Shown one piece after another: positions 1 to 8,673 of a DNA stretch of 64,000 bases. The stretch comes from Flavobacterium sp. Lineage in GTDB: Bacteria; Bacteroidota; Bacteroidia; Flavobacteriales; Flavobacteriaceae. The translations under genes and the position numbers were made by a program. Within the stretch, counting starts at the first letter, position 1. Every line of letters begins with the position of its first letter. The stretch lies in contig JASLID010000002.1 of NCBI GenBank assembly GCA_030153045.1, positions 1 through 64,000 of the forward strand. Reading direction: 5' to 3'. The notes beneath the pieces were generated by a model, which worked only from the letters and a program-made list of their open reading frames with translations, was not told the origin of the DNA and made no database searches.

Positions 1-19
1 TTCTCTTAGGATGTGCCAT
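1..19 (-). CDS. rpmF: 50S ribosomal protein L32, first codons only (partial)
   Basis: Read on the minus strand the first 19 bases of the window encode MAHPKR, the invariant start of bacterial ribosomal protein L32; the rest of the gene lies outside the window. Its position directly downstream of the DUF177/YceD gene is the usual pairing of these two genes in bacteria, which supports the call despite the short sequence. It is probably co-transcribed with that gene from the promoter near 626-653. Confidence 0.85.
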
Positions 20-28
20 TTTGCAAAA

Positions 29-592
29 TTATTTATCCGTTAATAGTTTTTTTAATTCGTCCCAACGCGGGTCAGTATTCTCTTCTTTTACTTCTATAGG
101 GCCTTGGACCTGTATTTTTTGTGTCAATTCATTAACACTCAAATCATTCAGTTTTGACAAAACATCAGAATCTAATGTTCCATCTTTAATTCCTGGATGT
201 ATTTTTTTAAGCGGTATAGACAAGACAATCATTTCATATATGTACTGAGAAACATCTATTTGATGTTCGCCAATTGGCAAAATGAGCAACTCCTCATTAT
301 CATCATTGAATGCTTCACCAAATCGAACAATCAGATTTAATTTTCCTTTAATAGGCAAATCAAAATCTTCATTGGTCAAGTCACACGGCACATGAATTGT
401 TCCAGAATGCTTAAATGTTAATTCGAGCATTGTGCTTTTCTTATCTAATACTACAATAACTTTGAGGTCAGCGCTTTCAAATTCGTCGTACTCAAAGTGT
501 TCAAAGAACGCTTTATTAATTTGATACTCAAACTGATGTTTTCCAAGCTTTAACCCTATAAAAGGGATTAAAAATTCATTTGTAACTTTCAT
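29..592 (-). CDS. DUF177/YceD family protein, partner of rpmF
   Basis: Protein of 187 residues starting MKVTNEFLIPFIGLKLG. I chose the ATG at 592 because the longer reading frame up to 628 would begin inside or before the promoter's transcription start. The family (DUF177, YceD) is linked to 23S rRNA and large-subunit assembly and is nearly always encoded just upstream of rpmF, as here (9 bp gap). Two family features can be seen: the central segment with HVPCDLTNEDFDLPI, and the acidic C-terminal tail ending in DPRWDELKKLLTDK, which is the usual DPR(W/F)xxL ending. No membrane segment or signal peptide. Family assignment is firm, molecular function less so. Confidence 0.85.
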   Translation of the reverse strand: MKVTNEFLIPFIGLKLGKHQFEYQINKAFFEHFEYDEFESADLKVIVVLDKKSTMLELTFKHSGTIHVPCDLTNEDFDLPIKGKLNLIVRFGEAFNDDNEELLILPIGEHQIDVSQYIYEMIVLSIPLKKIHPGIKDGTLDSDVLSKLNDLSVNELTQKIQVQGPIEVKEENTDPRWDELKKLLTDK

Positions 593-625
593 CTTAACAA
601 CAATTTGACCCTTTCTTAGGGAGTG

Positions 626-653
626 CAAAGATATAAAATATTTATAAAATCAA
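626..653 (-). promoter_or_regulatory. Bacteroidetes-type promoter of the DUF177-rpmF operon
   Basis: On the minus strand a TATCTTTG box (626-633) matches TAnnTTTG exactly and is preceded by TTG (651-653) at 17 bp. Transcription would start near 620, giving a leader of about 28 nt before the ATG at 592. Confidence 0.65.
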
Positions 654-676
654 AAGCGTTATAAACATTTTTTTGT

Positions 677-1726
677 TTATAAGTGCTTTTCTTTTGTTTT
701 AAGTGGCTTTTCGGTTATCGTTGCATACTCATTTCTAGAATTGAAAATATCAATTGCTGCATACACTGCTTCTGTAAATGAATTATGATCAGCAAGACCT
801 TTTCCCGCAATTTCATAAGCCGTACCGTGATCTGGCGATGTTCTTATTTTATTCAAACCCGCTGTATAATTAACTCCTTTACCAAACGATAGAGTTTTAA
901 AAGGAATTAACCCTTGATCGTGATACGTTGCAATTACTGCATCGTATTTTTCATATTGATTGCTTCCGAAAAATCCATCTGCGGAAAACGGCCCAAAAAC
1001 CAAAATCCCTTCATCGTATATTTTTTTCAATGACGGTTTTATAACTTTATCTTCTTCATCTCCAATTACTCCATTATCACCCGAATGCGGATTTAACCCT
1101 AACACAGCAATTTTTGGTTTTCTAATACCAAAATCCTGAATTAGTGATTGATTTATAGTTTTTATTTTAGTACGGATTAAATCTTCGGTTAAATGCTTTG
1201 CTACTTCGTTAAGCGGCACATGATCTGTCAACAAACCTACACGTAAATTGTCTTGAATCATAAACATTAGAGCATTTCCGTCTAATTCCTGATTTAAATA
1301 ATCGGTATGTCCCGGAAAAGAAAATTCTTCAGACTGTATGTTCGATTTGCTTATTGGCGCGGTTACCAAAACATCAATATCACCATCTTTCAACGCTTTC
1401 GTTGCGGCAACAAATGATTTTACAGCATATTTACCAACGGTTTCATCTGCTTTGCCATACTCAATATTCACCCCCTCTTTCCAAACATTCAACACATTGA
1501 TTTTACCAATCACCATTTGATTCAAATGATCAATTCCGTGCAATTGAGCAGACAACTCTAAGTTTTTCTTTAAAAAGGAAAGTATTTTTACATTAGCAAA
1601 AATAATTGGCGTACACAACTCCAACATTCTGTTGTCTTCAAACGATTTTAGAATGACTTCGCTTCCTATTCCGTTTAAATCCCCAATAGAAATGCCCACA
1701 ATTATATTTTCTGGTCTTTTTGTCAT
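677..1726 (-). CDS. pdxA: 4-hydroxythreonine-4-phosphate dehydrogenase PdxA
   Basis: Protein of 349 residues, full length for PdxA. It catalyses NAD-dependent oxidation of 4-phosphohydroxy-threonine in the DXP-dependent pathway to pyridoxal phosphate. The three metal-binding histidines of the family are visible at H169 (LLTDHVPL), H214 (LNPHSGDNG) and H269 (TYHDQGLIPFK); PGHTDYL around residue 140 and RTSPDHGTAYE around 300 are further family signatures. It is divergent from ribE with a short shared promoter region (a TAAATTTG box lies on the minus strand at 1759-1766). Cytosolic homodimer in known members. The call is secure; the related PdxA2 family is less likely given the conserved motifs. 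Confidence 0.95.
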   Translation of the reverse strand: MTKRPENIIVGISIGDLNGIGSEVILKSFEDNRMLELCTPIIFANVKILSFLKKNLELSAQLHGIDHLNQMVIGKINVLNVWKEGVNIEYGKADETVGKYAVKSFVAATKALKDGDIDVLVTAPISKSNIQSEEFSFPGHTDYLNQELDGNALMFMIQDNLRVGLLTDHVPLNEVAKHLTEDLIRTKIKTINQSLIQDFGIRKPKIAVLGLNPHSGDNGVIGDEEDKVIKPSLKKIYDEGILVFGPFSADGFFGSNQYEKYDAVIATYHDQGLIPFKTLSFGKGVNYTAGLNKIRTSPDHGTAYEIAGKGLADHNSFTEAVYAAIDIFNSRNEYATITEKPLKTKEKHL

Positions 1727-1783
1727 CAGTTCAATGTATTTATTGCTAATTTTGAATGCAAATTTACTAAAATAAAGTCAGTA

Positions 1784-2374
1784 ATGTTTACAGGAATTAT
1801 AGAAACTCTCGGCACCATTAAAGCATTGAAAAAAGAAGGTGAAAATATTCACATCACCGTTCAGTCTCACATCGCAAATGAATTGAAAATTGACCAAAGC
1901 GTATCCCACAATGGTATTTGCTTAACCGTTGTAAACATTGACAATGACAATTATACCGTTACAGCCATTAAAGAAACCATTGACAAAACCAATTTGTCTT
2001 TTTGGAATGAAAATGAGACAGTAAATCTGGAACGCGCCATGAAATTAGGTGACCGCTTAGATGGACACATCGTGCAAGGTCATGTGGACCAGACCGCAGT
2101 CTGTAAAAACATTGAAGAAGCGAATGGAAGTTGGTATTTTACTTTTGAATACGATAAAAACCTAAACAACATTACCATTGAAAAAGGTTCTATTACCGTA
2201 AACGGGGTGAGTTTGACCGTTGTCAATTCAAAACTGAATGAATTTAGCGTAGCTATTATCCCTTACACTTATGAACACACTAATTTTAAAAACTTTAAGA
2301 TTGGAACTGTGATTAATTTAGAATTTGATGTCATTGGGAAGTATGTAGCAAGACTTCATGCTTTGAATCAATAA
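1784..2374 (+). CDS. ribE: Riboflavin synthase alpha chain
   Basis: Protein of 196 residues that starts with MFTGIIETLGTI, the diagnostic N-terminus of riboflavin synthase. It converts two 6,7-dimethyl-8-ribityllumazine molecules to riboflavin and a pyrimidinedione. The two lumazine-binding barrels can be seen as an internal duplication: NGICLTVV in the first half and NGVSLTVV in the second, with the linker LDGHIVQGHVDQT between them. The gene stands alone and is divergent from pdxA; a TAATTTTG box at 1746-1753 could be its -7 element, and a strong terminator follows directly. Confidence 0.96.
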   Translation: MFTGIIETLGTIKALKKEGENIHITVQSHIANELKIDQSVSHNGICLTVVNIDNDNYTVTAIKETIDKTNLSFWNENETVNLERAMKLGDRLDGHIVQGHVDQTAVCKNIEEANGSWYFTFEYDKNLNNITIEKGSITVNGVSLTVVNSKLNEFSVAIIPYTYEHTNFKNFKIGTVINLEFDVIGKYVARLHALNQ

Positions 2375-2376
2375 AA

Positions 2377-2410
2377 AAATCCCAAACTCCTTTCTGGAAT
2401 TTGGGATTTT
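2377..2410 (+). terminator. Intrinsic terminator between ribE and glyS (bidirectional)
   Basis: Perfect 10-bp inverted repeat AAATCCCAAA ... TTTGGGATTT around a 13-nt loop, with T-rich flank on both strands. It lies between the convergent ends of ribE and the glycyl-tRNA synthetase gene and can serve both. Confidence 0.85.
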
Positions 2411-2432
2411 CTATTTATACTGCTAAGAAATA

Positions 2433-3974
2433 TTACATTTTCATCAACCAGTTTCTAACCGAAACTTCGCTATTGATAATTCCTCTTAATTCAGTGATTT
2501 TTACACGATCTTGTTTCATGGTATCTCTATGACGAATCGTTACCGTTTCATCTTCTAATGTTTGGTGATCGACTGTGATACAGAAAGGCGTCCCTAAAGC
2601 ATCTTGTCTTCTGTAACGACGACCGACAGCATCTTTTTCATCGTAAGCTACGTTGAAATCCCATTTTAACTCTTCAATGATATTACGAGCTACTTCTGGT
2701 AAACCGTCACGCTTAATTAAAGGCAAAACAGCTGCTTTAGTTGGCGCTAAAACCGAAGGCAATTGCAATACTGTTCTTGTTGAACCGTCTTCTAATGTTT
2801 CTTCTTTCAGAGAATTAGAGAAAACAGCCAAGAACATTCTATCTAAACCAACCGAAGTTTCTACCACATAAGGCGTGTAGTTTGCATTGGTTTCTGTATC
2901 GAAATATTGTAATTTTTTACCTGAGAATTTTTCGTGTGCTTTCAAATCGAAATCGGTACGCGAATGAATTCCTTCCAATTCTTTGAATCCGAATGGGAAA
3001 TTAAATTCGATATCCGCCGCAGCATTGGCATAATGCGCTAATTTTTCATGATCGTGAAAACGGTAATTTTCTCTTCCTAAACCAAGAGACAAATGCCATT
3101 TCAAGCGCGTTTCTTTCCAATATTCGTAATACTGCATTTCTTCGCCTGGTTTTACAAAAAACTGCATTTCCATTTGTTCGAACTCACGCATACGGAAGAT
3201 GAACTGACGCGCCACAATTTCGTTACGAAACGCTTTTCCTGTTTGCGCAATCCCAAAAGGAATTTTCATACGACCCGATTTCTGAACATTTAAGAAGTTC
3301 ACAAAAATACCTTGCGCTGTTTCAGGACGTAGGTATAAATCCATTGCGTTTTCTGCAGAGGCTCCTAATTTTGTACCGAACATTAGGTTGAACTGCTTTA
3401 CATCTGTCCAATTTCTTGAACCTGTATCTGGATCTGCAATTTCTAATTCTTCTATTAGTGCTTTTACGTCGGCCAGATTTTCAGTTTCCAATGAACGGGC
3501 CATTCTTTCCAGAATTTCCTTCTTTTTAGAAAGATATTCAACTACACGAGCATTTGTTGTAACAAACTCTTGTTCGTTGAATGCATCGCCAAAACGAGCT
3601 TTGGCTTTTTCGATTTCTTTTTGTGCTTTTTGGTTTAATTTTTCGGCATAATCCTCAATTAAAACATCAGCACGGTATCTTTTTTTAGAATCTTTGTTGT
3701 CAATTAATGGATCATTGAAAGCGTCTACGTGACCGGAAGCTTTCCAAGTGGTTGGATGCATTAATATCGCAGCATCAATACCCACGATATTTTCGTGCAT
3801 TTGCACCATCGATTTCCACCAATATTCTCTAATGTTTTTCTTTAGTTCTGCACCATTTTGAGCATAATCATATACTGCGCTCAAACCATCGTAAATTTCG
3901 CTTGATGGAAAAATATATCCATACTCTTTTGCATGCGAAATTACATTTTTAAATAAATCTTCTTGTTTTGCCAT
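2433..3974 (-). CDS. glyS: Glycine--tRNA ligase, eukaryote/archaea-like homodimeric type
   Basis: Protein of 513 residues, the single-chain alpha2 glycyl-tRNA synthetase used by Bacteroidetes instead of the alpha2beta2 GlyQ/GlyS enzyme. It charges tRNA-Gly. Class II signatures are visible: LRPETAQGIFVNF, IAQTGKAFRNEI (motif 2) and the C-terminal anticodon-binding domain with DAVGRRYRRQDALGTPFC and TVTIRHRD. An insertion of roughly 80 residues rich in Lys and Glu after residue 85 separates the first catalytic segments, as in this family. Monocistronic; start ATG at 3974 gives a normal N-terminus (MAKQEDLFKNVISHAKEYG). Confidence 0.95.
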   Translation of the reverse strand: MAKQEDLFKNVISHAKEYGYIFPSSEIYDGLSAVYDYAQNGAELKKNIREYWWKSMVQMHENIVGIDAAILMHPTTWKASGHVDAFNDPLIDNKDSKKRYRADVLIEDYAEKLNQKAQKEIEKAKARFGDAFNEQEFVTTNARVVEYLSKKKEILERMARSLETENLADVKALIEELEIADPDTGSRNWTDVKQFNLMFGTKLGASAENAMDLYLRPETAQGIFVNFLNVQKSGRMKIPFGIAQTGKAFRNEIVARQFIFRMREFEQMEMQFFVKPGEEMQYYEYWKETRLKWHLSLGLGRENYRFHDHEKLAHYANAAADIEFNFPFGFKELEGIHSRTDFDLKAHEKFSGKKLQYFDTETNANYTPYVVETSVGLDRMFLAVFSNSLKEETLEDGSTRTVLQLPSVLAPTKAAVLPLIKRDGLPEVARNIIEELKWDFNVAYDEKDAVGRRYRRQDALGTPFCITVDHQTLEDETVTIRHRDTMKQDRVKITELRGIINSEVSVRNWLMKM

Positions 3975-4034
3975 AGTGGTGCAAAAATAGGAAAAGAGAA
4001 TGAAAATTTTAGAAGAAAAAAAGCAAAAAAAGGA

Positions 4035-4883
4035 TTACTTTAAAGAAAAAACTGTACTTCCAATTAAATTTATGCCTGAAAAGATATTTATTTCATAATC
4101 TCCTTTTTGAATATCATTCTTGTTAGGATCTACAAATACACAGACATCCATTTCATCATTATCGTAAAATACGTTTGTCATGGCACTATAATGCAAAAGT
4201 CGGTCTTTAGATTCTACAAACTCTCCTTTTTTGTTAACTACTTTATTGCTTGGGTTAAGAATTTGTATAAAAATATCTTTGTTCCCTTTTATAGCCGCTT
4301 TGTTTTCAAGCAATGTAAAGCAAACTTTGATTTGTTCAGTAGCACTAAAGCGTTTGGTTTCGATGATATTATTGGAGACAATTTTAATCCCGTTAGCATA
4401 CACATTCGTCGCTGTAAGATTTTTAGAAACCGCAATTACCCTTTCATTATCAGAATTCTTTTTACTTAATTCTTTATTTTTTTCTACTAAAATACTTACT
4501 TGAGTAGCTAAAGATTTATTCTCCTCATTTTGGTTTTTCAACACAGATTTGAGCGAATCGTATTTTTCAGTTACTACTAAATTATTGTCAGTACTTTCTT
4601 TCTGAATTATTTTTACAACATTCTTATGGTTTATTTTCTCATCCTTTATTGGAGTAATGCTAATATTGTCTAACAATTTTTTGTTTTTAACCACCTCTGC
4701 ATCATAACGGTTAAAAATTTCTTTTAAATCGTTAACGTATGTTTTTTTATCTAGTTTTAAGGTTTCTTCTAGTTGTTTGTTCTTAAGCTGACTATCATAG
4801 TATTTCATGGCGAAAATCAACGTTGCAGACAAAAACACAACAGAGGATAATTTAACCATTGTTAATGTAGTTTTAATAGTCAT
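4035..4883 (-). CDS. Hypothetical protein: N-terminal membrane anchor, coiled coil, beta-rich C-terminus
   Basis: Protein of 282 residues of unknown function. A hydrophobic segment near residues 10-26 (LSSVVFLSATLIFAM) should anchor it in the inner membrane. Residues about 30-155 are charged and heptad-like, with KNKQLEETLKLDKKTY, DAEVVKNKKLLDN and VEKNKELSKKNSDNERV, and are predicted coiled coil. The C-terminal 110 residues are predicted beta strands with EQIKVCFTLLENKAA and FIQILNPSNKVV. I recognise this architecture as common in Flavobacterium (a conserved hypothetical sometimes mis-named as a chromosome-partitioning protein), but know no function. It is divergent from comF, with only 70 bp between the starts. 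Confidence 0.7.
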   Translation of the reverse strand: MTIKTTLTMVKLSSVVFLSATLIFAMKYYDSQLKNKQLEETLKLDKKTYVNDLKEIFNRYDAEVVKNKKLLDNISITPIKDEKINHKNVVKIIQKESTDNNLVVTEKYDSLKSVLKNQNEENKSLATQVSILVEKNKELSKKNSDNERVIAVSKNLTATNVYANGIKIVSNNIIETKRFSATEQIKVCFTLLENKAAIKGNKDIFIQILNPSNKVVNKKGEFVESKDRLLHYSAMTNVFYDNDEMDVCVFVDPNKNDIQKGDYEINIFSGINLIGSTVFSLK

Positions 4884-4953
4884 GGATTGGGAAATTTCTA
4901 ATTTTTACTAAATTTATCTTTTTATAGTTTTATAAAAAAATAAAATCGACGAA

Positions 4954-5637
4954 ATGCTTAAAAAACTGATAAATTTATTTTACCCTAAACTCTGTTCTGG
5001 TTGTACTAACCTACTTATTCAGAGTGAAAATTTAATTTGTGTTTCGTGCAGACATGCGTTACCACAAACCAACCATTTATTACATGTTGAAAATGAGGCT
5101 TTTAAAAAATTTTATGGAAAAATTCCTGTCGAATTTGCTTCGTCAATGTTGTACTATCATAAAAAAGGAATAGTCCAGCAACTCATCCATCACTTGAAAT
5201 ACAAAAACCAACAAGAAATTGGAAAATTAATAGGTGAATGGTATGTTAACGACCTCAAAGAGAATAAAATAATTCAATCCGTTGATTGTATAATTCCAGT
5301 GCCTCTTCATCAAAAAAGACTGAAAGAGCGTGGATATAATCAAGTGGAAACTTTTTGCAAAGCTATTGCGAGAGAATTAGAAAAGCCCTTTGAAAATTCG
5401 CTATTGGTAAGAAACGAATATGCTAAAACTCAATCTAAAAAGAATTTAGTGAATAGGAACTCGGTTTCAGAAAGCACTTTTCAAGCTGAGTCTTCTGAAG
5501 TATTCCACAACAAACATTTTTTATTAATCGATGATGTTTTAACAACCGGAGCAACACTTGAAGCTTGTGGCAAAGCATTATTAAAAATCCCTGGCGCTAA
5601 ATTAAGCATTGTTACCATGGCTTTTTCCCAATCGTAA
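4954..5637 (+). CDS. comF: ComF family phosphoribosyltransferase-like protein
   Basis: Protein of 227 residues with the two parts of ComF/GntX proteins. An N-terminal zinc ribbon has two CxxC pairs (KLCSGC near residue 13-18 and CVSC near 32), and a C-terminal type I phosphoribosyltransferase fold carries the PRPP loop FLLIDDVLTTGATLEAC near residue 190-205. PVPLHQKRLKERGYNQ is a further strong ComF signature. In naturally competent bacteria ComF acts in the cytosol during handling of imported single-stranded DNA; in Bacteroidetes the role is untested. It is divergent from the coiled-coil gene and is followed at 72 bp by an unrelated lipoprotein gene. Confidence 0.9.
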   Translation: MLKKLINLFYPKLCSGCTNLLIQSENLICVSCRHALPQTNHLLHVENEAFKKFYGKIPVEFASSMLYYHKKGIVQQLIHHLKYKNQQEIGKLIGEWYVNDLKENKIIQSVDCIIPVPLHQKRLKERGYNQVETFCKAIARELEKPFENSLLVRNEYAKTQSKKNLVNRNSVSESTFQAESSEVFHNKHFLLIDDVLTTGATLEACGKALLKIPGAKLSIVTMAFSQS

Positions 5638-5709
5638 GTTAGTGAAACCAATAAAAATATTTCGTTTCCACTAAATATAGTTGTTATTTTGTGCTGTAAT
5701 TATGGTTTT

Positions 5710-7311
5710 ATGAGAAAAATAAAATGCTGCATATATATCGTTTCAACTTTACTTTTCGTCGTGAGTTGCGCCAAAAGGGGCTCTATTACGGGTGGTGATA
5801 AAGACATTCTTGCCCCAAAGATTGTTTCAAGTAATCCTAAGAATTTTTCGACCAACTTTAATAAGAAAACCATCAAAATCACCTTTGATGAATATGTAAA
5901 GATTAAAGATTTGCAAAAAAACCTGATTGTATCTCCTTTTATGGAAAACCAGATCACGGTTTTACCTCAAGGAAGTGCCAGCAAACAAATTACCATTAAA
6001 ATTAACGACACTTTAAAAGCAAACACTACCTATAGCTTTAATTTTGGCCAAAGTATTATTGACAATAATGAAGGGAATGCTTTTCCGCAATTTAAATACG
6101 TTTTCTCAACTGGAGCCGAATTAGACTCTTTAACTGTTGAAGGAACCATCAAAGATTCTTACGAAAGAGAAGCAGACACTTATGTAAATGTAATGTTGTA
6201 CGAAGTAGACGAAAAATTCAATGATTCGATTGTTTACAAACAAACACCAAGATACATTACCAATACTTTAGACAGTTTAAAAACCTTTAAAATTGAAAAT
6301 GTAAGAGCTGGAAAATACAAGCTTATTGCGCTAAAAGAAAAAACTCCAAATTACAAATTTGACCCCAATAAAGATAAAATAGGATTCTACAATCAAACCA
6401 TAATCGTACCGGACAAATCTATATTTGAACTTGAATTGTTTAAAGAAACTGCACGATTTAACGCAAAAAAACCAACGCAAGCTTCAGGTAACAAAGTTTA
6501 CGTGGGCTACGAAGGAAATCCAGAAAACATTAAAATTTCTGCAAAACACAACAACAATCCAATACAAACAAGAGTAACAAAATTCCCTGAAAAAGATTCG
6601 CTTCAAGTTTGGATTGCACCTATCAAAAACGACTCTATTCTTTTAAATATTGAAAAAGAAAATTTCAAAAAAGACTTTGTAGTGAAGCTTAAAAATCAAA
6701 AGCAAGATACTTTGAGTTTGAGAACAAAGCAAAAAGGCGTACTCAATTTCAATGAGAATTTCACCATAAATACTTCTACCCCTCTTGATAAATTTGATTT
6801 TTCGAAAATGAATTTAACAAAACAGGATTCTTCTAAAGTAGCTTTCAAAACCAATTATGATGAGTTTTATCAAAAATTAGAAGTTTTATTTGAAAAAGAA
6901 CCAAACCAAAAATATACTTTTGAAATGCTTCCAAATGCTGTTGAAGATTATTTAGGACACGCCAATGATAGTATAAAATTTAGTTTTTCTACTAAAAATC
7001 ATACTGATTACGGGAATTTGAAAGTGAATCTGAAAAATGTAAAATCATTTCCGATCATTGTCGAATTAACAGATAAAAAAGGTAATATTCTGGAAAGTAA
7101 ATATTCGACAGACAATCCTGTGGTTGAATTTTTATTGATAGAACCAAAACAATATTCTTTACGTGTTATTTACGACCAAAATAGCAACAAACAACGCGAT
7201 ACCGGAAGCTATTTAGAAAATCGTCAGGCCGAAGAAGTAATCCATTTCCCTACAGAAATTGATGTTCGCGCCAACTGGGACGTCAATCAAGAAGTTGATT
7301 TGGAAAAATAA
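5710..7311 (+). CDS. Lipoprotein with N-terminal bacterial Ig-like (Big_5/SbsA) domain
   Basis: Protein of 533 residues from the ATG at 5710; the seven residues added by the ATG at 5689 would spoil the signal peptide. It has a lipoprotein signal (MRKIKCCIYIVSTLLF, then VVSC as lipobox). After the Cys comes GSITGGDKDILAPKIV, typical for a Bacteroidetes family with a Big_5 Ig-like domain (about residues 35-135: SNPKNFSTNF, ITFDEYVKI, TYSFNFGQSIIDNNEGN). A long beta-rich C-terminal part follows without recognised domains. It is probably an outer-membrane or periplasmic lipoprotein; function unknown. The next gene runs convergently with only a 7-bp gap and no obvious terminator. Confidence 0.85.
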   Translation: MRKIKCCIYIVSTLLFVVSCAKRGSITGGDKDILAPKIVSSNPKNFSTNFNKKTIKITFDEYVKIKDLQKNLIVSPFMENQITVLPQGSASKQITIKINDTLKANTTYSFNFGQSIIDNNEGNAFPQFKYVFSTGAELDSLTVEGTIKDSYEREADTYVNVMLYEVDEKFNDSIVYKQTPRYITNTLDSLKTFKIENVRAGKYKLIALKEKTPNYKFDPNKDKIGFYNQTIIVPDKSIFELELFKETARFNAKKPTQASGNKVYVGYEGNPENIKISAKHNNNPIQTRVTKFPEKDSLQVWIAPIKNDSILLNIEKENFKKDFVVKLKNQKQDTLSLRTKQKGVLNFNENFTINTSTPLDKFDFSKMNLTKQDSSKVAFKTNYDEFYQKLEVLFEKEPNQKYTFEMLPNAVEDYLGHANDSIKFSFSTKNHTDYGNLKVNLKNVKSFPIIVELTDKKGNILESKYSTDNPVVEFLLIEPKQYSLRVIYDQNSNKQRDTGSYLENRQAEEVIHFPTEIDVRANWDVNQEVDLEK

Positions 7312-7318
7312 TATCGCT

Positions 7319-8083
7319 TTAAATTAGCTGAAACTTATCTTTATCATTTAAGAAATTCAATTTTTGACGGGTTTCCATCAATTGATTTTTATCTAAAAGG
7401 ATGATTTTTACCGCTTCGTTTTCAAAAGGCTCAATCAAATAATCGCCGAGATAATTAATTATTTGCGAATGGCCTGAATATTCGTGATTATTCCCATCTA
7501 AACCAATTCTGTTTACCCCAATCACATAACTCATATTTTCGATGGCACGCGCTTTTAAAAGAGCATCCCAAGCATTAATTCGGGGTTTGGGCCAACTGGC
7601 CACATACAATAATAAATCATAATTCTCTACATTCCGGGAAAATACTGGAAAACGTAAATCATAACAGATCAGCGGACAGATTTTCCATCCTTTATATTCA
7701 ATAACTACTTTTTGGCTTCCAGCAGTAAATATTTTTTCTTCCGATGCTAATGAAAACAAATGCTTTTTATCGTACGTTTTTATTTCTCCGGAAGGAAAAA
7801 CAAATACCAATCGGTTGTAAAATTTACCGCCTTCAGAAATGACTATACTCCCTGTAATAGCGCAGTTTTTAGCTTTAGCCGAAGCAATCATCCAGGAAAC
7901 AGTTTCTCCATTCATGCTTTCTGCAACTGAAGATGGATTCATGGTAAATCCTGTAGAAAACATTTCGGGAAGTACAATTAAATCTACTTCTTCTGAAATG
8001 GAATTGATTTTTTCTTCAAAATAATTTCGATTGGCTTGGGGATTTTCCCAGGTTAAATCAGATTGAATGATGGTTATTTTCAT
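7319..8083 (-). CDS. Carbon-nitrogen hydrolase family protein (omega-amidase / YafV-like)
   Basis: Protein of 254 residues of the nitrilase superfamily. The catalytic triad is visible: Glu in VLPEMFSTGF near residue 42, Lys in YDKKHLFSLA near 107, Cys in CPLICYDLRFPVF near 140. The RFPVFSRN and FSTGFTMNP signatures match the YafV/Nit2 omega-amidase group, which hydrolyses alpha-ketoglutaramate or alpha-ketosuccinamate to clean up transamination by-products. It is encoded 6 bp downstream of a thioredoxin gene on the same strand, so the two are probably one transcript. Exact substrate is inferred. Confidence 0.88.
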   Translation of the reverse strand: MKITIIQSDLTWENPQANRNYFEEKINSISEEVDLIVLPEMFSTGFTMNPSSVAESMNGETVSWMIASAKAKNCAITGSIVISEGGKFYNRLVFVFPSGEIKTYDKKHLFSLASEEKIFTAGSQKVVIEYKGWKICPLICYDLRFPVFSRNVENYDLLLYVASWPKPRINAWDALLKARAIENMSYVIGVNRIGLDGNNHEYSGHSQIINYLGDYLIEPFENEAVKIILLDKNQLMETRQKLNFLNDKDKFQLI

Positions 8084-8089
8084 ACTTAT

Positions 8090-8602
8090 TTATTTTACAA
8101 CCCAAGCACTAAAAAATGCTTTTACTTTATCGACACTATACCCTTTACCTTCTTCCAAAGAACCGGTTTCTTGGACATGAATTAACTCCCCTTTCTTATT
8201 TAAAACCATAAAAATCGGATACCCTTGTTTATCTCCGGGATTACCATATTTAGCAAAGAATTTTTCGTTTTTGTTCTTTGGAGACCAATTCAAATGGTAA
8301 TACAAATAGTTTGCATCGATTATTCCTTTCAACTCGTCAGATTTCTGAATAAAATTATTCAATCGCAAGCACCAAACACACCAATTCCCTCCTACTTGGA
8401 GTATAATGTTCTTATTTTCCACTTTGGCTTTGGCAACTAATTCCTTCACTTTTACCTCAGCATCTTCCATTTCGTGATACGGTTTAGGCAATGATGCTTT
8501 TTCGGCTTCTACTTGCTTTTTCTTTTGTTCTTTTTCTTCTGCTGTCTGTGAGAAACTAATAGCTGTGACTAGCAACAATGTGAGTAAATATATTTTTTTC
8601 AT
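8090..8602 (-). CDS. Secreted thioredoxin-fold protein with CxxC motif
   Basis: Protein of 170 residues with a Sec signal peptide (MKKIYLLTLLLVTAISFSQ, cleavage near residue 19). A Lys/Glu-rich linker follows, then a thioredoxin-like fold with redox motif WCVWC near residue 72-77. Around it VGGNWCVWCLRLNNFI resembles the DsbD C-terminal or DUF255-type thioredoxin group, and the cis-Pro lies in GYPIFMVLNKKG. It probably reduces disulfides in the periplasm; the partner cannot be told. The gene is first in a likely two-gene unit with the omega-amidase-like gene. Confidence 0.88.
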   Translation of the reverse strand: MKKIYLLTLLLVTAISFSQTAEEKEQKKKQVEAEKASLPKPYHEMEDAEVKVKELVAKAKVENKNIILQVGGNWCVWCLRLNNFIQKSDELKGIIDANYLYYHLNWSPKNKNEKFFAKYGNPGDKQGYPIFMVLNKKGELIHVQETGSLEEGKGYSVDKVKAFFSAWVVK

Positions 8603-8642
8603 GTGATCTTATTTGATTGTTAAATTAACAAAAACTAAGCCA

Positions 8643-8669
8643 TAAAAAAAAGCGTCCGAAGACGCTTTT
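8643..8669 (-). terminator. Intrinsic terminator of the sdh operon
   Basis: On the minus strand AAAAGCGTC, loop TTCG, GACGCTTTT and then a T-run. It lies a few bases after the sdhB stop and is a stable UUCG-loop hairpin. Confidence 0.85.
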
Positions 8670-8673
8670 CAAA

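Noticed and set aside
661..680. Inverted repeat ATAAACA/TGTTTAT at the end of pdxA as terminator
   Set aside because: The stem is short and purely AT-rich with one GC pair per arm, and no T-run follows on the minus strand.
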